Origin: JACPXH01 sp964409225
GTDB taxonomy: Bacteria; Patescibacteriota; Minisyncoccia; JACPXH01
NCBI GenBank assembly: GCA_964409225.1
Contig: CAYPCM010000009.1
Span: forward strand, 1-26,673
Reading direction: 5' to 3'
DNA length: 26,673 bases
Part shown: piece after piece, positions 22,074-26,673 of the stretch
Layout: each line of letters opens with the position of its first letter
Numbering within the stretch: the stretch's first letter is position 1
Position numbers and translations under genes: made by a program
Notes under the pieces: generated by a model
Databases searched by the model: none
What the model was told of the DNA's origin: nothing
The model's input: only the letters and a program-made list of their open reading frames with translations

Positions 22074-23828
22074 TTACTCCCTAATCACCCTCAACACTTC
22101 CTCAATGGTCGTGAGCCCTTGCACCGCCTTCACGAACCCGTCTTCCACCATTGTCTCCATGCCTTCTTTGCGCGCCTGCGCTTCCAGTTCGTCAGAGCTT
22201 GCGGAACGCGTAATGAGTTCTCGGATGGTCGGGGTTATGGCCAAAGCTTCATAGATGCCGAGCCGGCCATGATATCCGTCTTCGCACTCCTTGGAGGGCT
22301 TGGGTCTGTAAAAATCAATGCCTTCCCAGGTCGCGTCTTTAGCCACGACCTTGCTCTGCACCAGTAAAGCCAGAACGCTGTCCAGATCAACGTCACGCCT
22401 AAGCGTGACCACCTGTTCAGCCGTGAGCCGATAAGTATCTTTTTCGTCGCAGAGCTTGCGCACGAGGCGTTGCGCGATTATAAGGTTGACGGTGGAAGCG
22501 ATGAGAAAGGATTCGACTTTCATGTCAATGAGCCGGGGAAGGGCGCCGGCAGCACTGTTGGTATGCAAAGTCGAAAGCACGAGGTGCCCGGTGAGTGCCG
22601 CATTGATAGCGAGTCCGGCTGTCTCGTCGTCTCGAATCTCGCCCACCATAACAATGTCGGGGTCCTGACGCACCAAAGACCGGAGCCCATTGGCAAAGGT
22701 AAGTCCGATCTGGGGCTTCACCTGCGTTTGGTTGATGCGCGGCATGCGATATTCAATGGGGTCTTCAATTGAAGCGATGTTCACTTCCGGAGTGTTCAAA
22801 ATATCCATCATGGTGTAAAGCGTCGTCGTTTTGCCCGATCCAGTCGGACCGGTCACCAAAATCATGCCCACCGGCCGCTTCAAGTTCTGATGAGCCAGTT
22901 CTAGAGCGCGGTCGCGCAGGCCCAGCGCTTCGAGCGTAAGTCCTTGAACGTTTTCCCGCAAAAGGCGCATAACAATCTTTTCACCGTCGAAGATGGGAAT
23001 GATGGAAACACGGAATGAGACCTTGTACTCGTCGGTTTCAACTTTGAAACGGCCGTCCTGCGGCAGACGGTGTTCGTCGAGCTTCAGGTTCGCGAGCACC
23101 TTGACCCGCGCCGTCAGACCCTCTTGAACGTTTTTGGGCAGCGTCATCGCGTCGCGCAGAATTCCGTCTATCCGGTAACGCACCACAACCTCCTTCTCCA
23201 ACGGCTCAATGTGAATGTCGGAAGCGTTTTGGAGAATTGCGTGCTTTAGAAGCGTGTCCGCAATACGCACAATGGGCAAATCCTCCGCCATCTTCTCCAA
23301 ATCCTCGCCCGCGACTCCTGGTTCGGCCTCGCCCTCGGGCAAAGCCATAAGCCCCGTCACCTCCTGCTTGATGATTTCGCCGAACTCGGCTTCGAGGGAC
23401 TTTTGATACTGTTGCAGAATGTGTTTAACCGAGGCAGGCGTGGTGAGCCGCGGCAGGATTTTGAGACGCGTCTTTTTACGCAGAAAATCAATCGTTTGGA
23501 GATCCTCCGGATCAAGCATGGCCACCTCAAGGGCGTTCGCTTTCTTTCGGAACGCCACAATATTGTGCGAACGCGCGAGCGCCTCGGGAATAAACCTCAA
23601 CACCGCCGGATCCACCTGCTCTTGAACCAAATCCACAAAAGGCACCCCGAGGATGTACGCCTCGAGCTTAATTAGCTCCTCCGCCGTGATCACTTTGGCG
23701 TTCACCAAAACGTCGGCCAGTTTCTTGCCGTTTTGTTTGGCTTCGGCGTCGGCGGCCAAAATCTTGTCTTCCGTGGCTAAACCGGCGTCGAGAAGAAAGG
23801 TCTTGAGTTGCTCCGGATCAACGCGCAT
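22074..23828 (-). CDS. pilB: Type IV pilus extension ATPase PilB (GspE family)
   Basis: 584 aa. An N-terminal MshEN/T2SSE_N domain (~1-155, DVLVNAKVITAEELIKLEAY) precedes a GspE ATPase: Asp-box SDIHIEPLEKEVVVRYRIDG (203-222), Walker A GPTGSGKT (327-334), Walker B DIVMVGEIRD (391-400) and His-box LVLSTLHTN. These drive pilus assembly in the cytoplasm. The two CxxC pairs of the usual zinc site are reduced to lone Cys residues (KLCDEKD ~460 and KECEDGYHGRLGIYE), so the site is probably absent. It is the first pilus gene after the receiver gene; 215 bp of repeat-rich spacer follow. Confidence 0.95.
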   Translation of the reverse strand: MRVDPEQLKTFLLDAGLATEDKILAADAEAKQNGKKLADVLVNAKVITAEELIKLEAYILGVPFVDLVQEQVDPAVLRFIPEALARSHNIVAFRKKANALEVAMLDPEDLQTIDFLRKKTRLKILPRLTTPASVKHILQQYQKSLEAEFGEIIKQEVTGLMALPEGEAEPGVAGEDLEKMAEDLPIVRIADTLLKHAILQNASDIHIEPLEKEVVVRYRIDGILRDAMTLPKNVQEGLTARVKVLANLKLDEHRLPQDGRFKVETDEYKVSFRVSIIPIFDGEKIVMRLLRENVQGLTLEALGLRDRALELAHQNLKRPVGMILVTGPTGSGKTTTLYTMMDILNTPEVNIASIEDPIEYRMPRINQTQVKPQIGLTFANGLRSLVRQDPDIVMVGEIRDDETAGLAINAALTGHLVLSTLHTNSAAGALPRLIDMKVESFLIASTVNLIIAQRLVRKLCDEKDTYRLTAEQVVTLRRDVDLDSVLALLVQSKVVAKDATWEGIDFYRPKPSKECEDGYHGRLGIYEALAITPTIRELITRSASSDELEAQARKEGMETMVEDGFVKAVQGLTTIEEVLRVIRE

Positions 23829-23925
23829 ACTCGTCGAAAAATCCTAAATTCTAAACCCTAAATTCTAAAAACTCCGCCCAAAAGGTTTGGAACTTCGATA
23901 TTTGGATCTCGAATTTGTGGAATGG

Positions 23926-24303
23926 TTAACTCTTCGTATCCGGCAAGGCCAACTTGATTTTCTTTAAAATATCATCTAGTTCGTAGTTGGCTTTCACCAG
24001 ATACGTGGTCGCCCCCAATTCCAAGGCGCGTTCCACGTCGCCCGTGCCTTCGAGATTGGTAAGCACGATTACGGGTATGTCTTTGGTCTTCTCATCTGCT
24101 TTGATGGTCTGCAAAACTTCAAATCCGTCCATCTTGGGCAAAATGAGATCAAGCAGCACTAGCTGCGGCATTTCTTTTTGGATGGTTTCAAGGCCTTCGG
24201 CGCCGTCCGCGGCGCTTATAACGTGGTAACCCTCCGATTTGAGAAAGTCCGCGAATGTCTGCTGGAGGACAGGATCGTCCTCAACGAAAACAATTTTTCC
24301 CAT
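23926..24303 (-). CDS. Single-domain response regulator (receiver only)
   Basis: 125 aa, CheY-like. Acidic EDD at 8-10, phospho-acceptor Asp52 in VLLDLILPKMDG, Thr82 in VIVLTN and Lys104 in YLVKA. No output domain. It lies upstream of pilB and downstream of a histidine kinase, a natural partner pair separated only by the 24346-24465 repeat. A PilG/PilH-like role in pilus control is inferred. Confidence 0.93.
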   Translation of the reverse strand: MGKIVFVEDDPVLQQTFADFLKSEGYHVISAADGAEGLETIQKEMPQLVLLDLILPKMDGFEVLQTIKADEKTKDIPVIVLTNLEGTGDVERALELGATTYLVKANYELDDILKKIKLALPDTKS

Positions 24304-24345
24304 ATGTTTCGGATGTTATGAATTATTACTCCAAATTGCGCTTTG

Positions 24346-24465
24346 CAGACCGTCCGAAAACTCGTTATTGTTCGAGCTTGTCGAGAACAATACGCCGTTT
24401 TTAAGCCAAAATTTAGGCTTCTCGACAAGCTCGAAGACTAAATTTTGGCGTTTTCGGATAGTCTG
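24346..24465. repeat. 120-bp MITE-like palindromic element
   Basis: Ends CAGACCGTCCGAAAA (24346-24360) and TTTTCGGATAGTCTG (24451-24465) are inverted repeats with two mismatches. Inside, TTCGAGCTTGTCGAGAA appears once direct (24370-24386) and once inverted (24419-24435). It belongs to the same family as 8931-9064. It sits immediately after the kinase stop. Confidence 0.75.
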
Positions 24466-24466
24466 T

Positions 24467-25471
24467 TTAACGGGATAAAGACGGAGACGAGGCGGCTTGG
24501 GGCGCCGCCACGACCTGCGGCGCCTGCCGCGTCATCGGCAAAGTAAACCAAAAAGTGCTCCCTTCTCCTTCGCGCGACGAAAACCCAATCGTTCCATTCA
24601 TCCCCTCCACAATGGCCCGCGCGATGAATAGCCCCAGCCCCGTGCCCACAGACCGGATCTTCGTGGCCGTCGTTGATCGAAAGAACTTCTGAAAAACCTG
24701 TTTCTGCTCGCGCACTGGAATGCCGATGCCAGTATCGACAACCGAAAAACGCACGGAAGGATCGTTCGCTCTGACCTCGACGCGGACTGATCCCGAGCGT
24801 GTATATTTGATGGCGTTTTCAACGAGATTTTGAACGACCACGGACAGCCGATCTTTGTCTCCACGCACAGCCGGCAGGTCAGCCGGCATGTCAAGCACCA
24901 GCGCTATCTTCGACGCTCTGGCCAGGGGACCGAGATCGGCGATGACTGCCCGCACTGTGTCAGCGGGAGAAATCGATTCATCCTTGAGCCGAAACGAACC
25001 GGATTCGATCCGGTTGGCGTCAAGAAGATCGTTGACCAACCGAATCATGCGTTCATTCGATCCTCTAATCGTATTAAGGTATTCCTGTTGCTTGGGATCG
25101 AACCCGCCCACTCGCCCCGACAACAAAAGCCCGAGCGACCACTTCAGAGCCGAAAGGGGCGTGCGCAATTGATGCGAAACAATGCTCACGAATTCTGACT
25201 TCATGCGATTGGCCTCGGCGATCTTGTTGAAGCCGGTGATAATAGAATGGCCGATAATGAGAAGAGCCACCGTAACCACGATCACCAGCATCGCCGCCAT
25301 TTCGGGTTCGTCTACAAAACGAGTCGCGGTAAAGTACGTCCCCAGCATGGCCATGATCGTAATCAATCCCATCAGCACGAACAGAAAACTCGGACACTCA
25401 AACAACCCGAGACGGTTTTCTCGACATTCGTGCACGAAATTCAGCTCGGCGAGGATCGCTCGAACGTCCAT
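24467..25471 (-). CDS. Membrane sensor histidine kinase
   Basis: 334 aa. Two membrane segments (~29-47 and ~59-79) with only a short loop between them, so little external sensing domain. Kinase core: His100 in FVSIVSHQLRTPLSALKW, N-box NLVENAIKYT, G1 DTGIGIP, F-box FQKFFRS and G2 GTGLGLF. All boxes are intact. A TGGTATAAT box ends 7 nt before ATG 25471, so the mRNA is probably leaderless. It lies upstream of a receiver gene and the pilus operon, suggesting it controls pilus function. Confidence 0.94.
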   Translation of the reverse strand: MDVRAILAELNFVHECRENRLGLFECPSFLFVLMGLITIMAMLGTYFTATRFVDEPEMAAMLVIVVTVALLIIGHSIITGFNKIAEANRMKSEFVSIVSHQLRTPLSALKWSLGLLLSGRVGGFDPKQQEYLNTIRGSNERMIRLVNDLLDANRIESGSFRLKDESISPADTVRAVIADLGPLARASKIALVLDMPADLPAVRGDKDRLSVVVQNLVENAIKYTRSGSVRVEVRANDPSVRFSVVDTGIGIPVREQKQVFQKFFRSTTATKIRSVGTGLGLFIARAIVEGMNGTIGFSSREGEGSTFWFTLPMTRQAPQVVAAPQAASSPSLSR

Positions 25472-25478
25472 GCCAGAA

Positions 25479-25487
25479 ATTATACCA
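25479..25487 (-). promoter_or_regulatory. Near-consensus extended -10 promoter of the histidine kinase
   Basis: TGGTATAAT (hexamer 25484-25479). Predicted +1 is 25472, one base before the ATG. No convincing -35. Confidence 0.65.
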
Positions 25488-25669
25488 CGACTGCCCCCGG
25501 ACTCACCACGGCGCTATGCACAACCTTGCGGCCCAACCCGCAGCGTTGTATGGTATGCCTCATGGTAAGCGTTTGCTTTGGAGTCGCGGGGAAACGAGGC
25601 AGTCCGAGCCGCTTAAGACGGGTGCCGCGATGCCGTGGGTACGTGATCGCGGCGGGTCGGCATAGTAAT

Positions 25670-25746
25670 CGGGCCGTAGCGCAGCTGGCTAGCGCGCCTG
25701 CTTTGGGAGCAGGAGGTCGTGGGTTCGAATCCCACCGGCCCGACCA
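25670..25746 (+). tRNA. tRNA-Pro (TGG)
   Basis: Acceptor CGGGCCG pairs with CGGCCCG, discriminator A (25743) and encoded CCA (25744-25746). Anticodon stem CCTGC/GCAGG with loop TTTGGGA gives TGG. T-arm GTGGGTTCGAATCCCAC. The 198 bp upstream to the kinase gene hold nothing else I recognise. Confidence 0.95.
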
Positions 25747-25873
25747 AGTTAAAACAAGTCAAGGTTGGGGAACCATTCGACAAGCTCATGACAAGTGCCC
25801 GCGCCGCCCGAGCGAAGCGGCCAGCAATTTCGTTCAAAATGGGTTCGCGCTAAATTCAGAATACTCGACCGTG

Positions 25874-25879
25874 CATAAT
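25874..25879 (+). promoter_or_regulatory. -10 box of the P-loop gene
   Basis: CATAAT (5 of 6 to consensus, preceded by TG) ends 7 nt before ATG 25887, again predicting a leaderless start at 25886-25887. A GGAG at 25881-25884 is too close to the ATG to be a useful ribosome site. Confidence 0.45.
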
Positions 25880-25886
25880 TGGAGTT

Positions 25887-26579
25887 ATGGTTCACAAACG
25901 CGAAACACTCACCAAGAAGGAACGCACCGCAGAAGTCGCGTTCACGACGAAGCTCGCCATCAAGAAGCGCAAGACTGAAAAGCCGGTCATCGTAGCCATC
26001 ATTGGTCTCGTTGGATCCGGCAGGGGTTCGGTAGCGCAAGAGCTTGCCAAGCACATCGGCGCGACGATCATCAAGAGCGACGACATTCGTATCGAGCTTC
26101 GCAAGCAGGGCGAACGCTATGAGAAGTCGCGCGCCATCGCCGAGAACGCCGCCGTCGAAGTTGTGAGGCAAGGCGGCAACGTCATTCTTGATTCCGACTT
26201 CGTGGACGAAAAGAAGCGAGCGAGCGTTCGCGCGAAGGCACACAAAGCAGGCGCTCGCCTTGTCTTCGTTCGCACTCACTGCGATTTTGATGTCATGGTG
26301 GGCCGCGTTCTCACCGCAACCTACCATAATCGCGTTGACGACTTTTTCGGCGGCGCGAAGTCCAAGTTGCAAGGAAGCGAACAGTCGAAAGGCGCGGCGG
26401 TGAAAGTTCGCGAGATGTGGCGACGCACGCCTCATCACTACGCTTGGGTCAATCAGGGCGGCGGAAAATGGGCTCTCAAAAAGTTCCCGCTCGTCATCTT
26501 CGCCGAGATCGACACCACGGATTCCGATTCATGGAAGCGAGCGGTGAAGAAGTGCGCGAAACGACTCCTCACACGGTAA
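25887..26579 (+). CDS. P-loop kinase-like protein (AAA_33 type) with altered Walker A
   Basis: 230 aa, cytoplasmic, very basic N-terminal tail (~1-32). The strand-loop VIVAIIGLVGSGRGSVAQEL (34-53) is a Walker A of the GxxGSGKxS kind in which the invariant Lys is Arg46 (codon AGG). Then KSDDIRIELRK (63-73), typical of nucleotide/polynucleotide kinase-like proteins that place an Asp after strand 2, and a second acidic strand GGNVILDSDFVDE (97-109). Substrate unknown. It may bind nucleotide weakly, be a pseudo-kinase, or reflect a one-base AAG to AGG change. No operon partner is visible in the remaining 94 bp. Confidence 0.75.
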   Translation: MVHKRETLTKKERTAEVAFTTKLAIKKRKTEKPVIVAIIGLVGSGRGSVAQELAKHIGATIIKSDDIRIELRKQGERYEKSRAIAENAAVEVVRQGGNVILDSDFVDEKKRASVRAKAHKAGARLVFVRTHCDFDVMVGRVLTATYHNRVDDFFGGAKSKLQGSEQSKGAAVKVREMWRRTPHHYAWVNQGGGKWALKKFPLVIFAEIDTTDSDSWKRAVKKCAKRLLTR

Positions 26580-26673
26580 ACCGCGACCAAGGGCGACCAA
26601 AGCGAAAGCCGGGGCCATCCTTTCTTTGGCGATCCTTGATACGCTGCCCGTGTCCGATATACTGATCGAAGAG

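Noticed and set aside
25472..25669. Possible small RNA between the kinase and tRNA-Pro
   Set aside because: No stable hairpin-plus-T-tract or recognisable RNA motif seen beyond the kinase promoter.
25247..25978. 243-codon plus-strand open frame
   Set aside because: It runs antisense through the kinase N-terminus and straight through tRNA-Pro.

Overview
The window looks like a chromosomal piece from a Candidatus Patescibacteria (CPR, probably Parcubacteria-like) genome of moderately high GC. This is inferred from gene style, not from a search. The signs are: a compact type IV pilus locus with interspersed single-domain response regulators; a giant membrane-anchored surface protein with an N-terminal tandem helix-turn-helix, a layout common in that group; tRNA genes scattered singly or in small groups; and several start codons lying 6-8 nt downstream of an extended -10 box. 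TGA is used as a stop (RR/thiF and pilN/pilO junctions), so this is not a TGA-recoding CPR lineage. Almost everything is on the minus strand; only htrA, tRNA-Pro and the last kinase-like gene are on plus.

Layout, left to right. 1-4630: a huge, open-ended surface/adhesin-like gene (minus) with seven in-frame 46-residue beta-propeller repeats. 4631-5248: its regulatory region, with a dyad over the start codon and a cluster of CGCATATG words. 5249-7327: rpmG, tRNA-Trp, pcm and mltG, read leftwards. 7530-7805: tRNA-Thr, tRNA-Ala and tRNA-Arg. 7882-8916: an HtrA-type protease on plus, facing a receiver protein and an HlyD-like adaptor (9101-11109). 11154-11641: two inverted copies of a ~113-bp MITE-like element enclosing tRNA-His, tRNA-Arg(UCU) and a tRNA fragment.

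11641-18030 is the most unusual part. It holds a 7-TM-type histidine kinase, a nitroreductase-methyltransferase fusion, a protein with faint FeeM/autoinducer-synthase (GNAT) features, a ThiF/E1-like adenylyltransferase and a receiver protein. They form two tightly packed transcription units separated by a strong terminator and a near-perfect promoter. The set suggests synthesis or modification of a small molecule coupled to two-component signalling. I do not know a described system with this composition.

18037-24303 is the type IV pilus assembly operon (receiver, pilB, pilC, pilM, pilN, pilO and a small membrane protein in the pilP position). It is preceded by a second histidine kinase (24467-25471). 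tRNA-Pro (25670-25746) and a P-loop kinase-like gene with a Lys-to-Arg change in its Walker A motif (25887-26579) close the window. Two dispersed palindromic repeat families lie in the gaps between genes.
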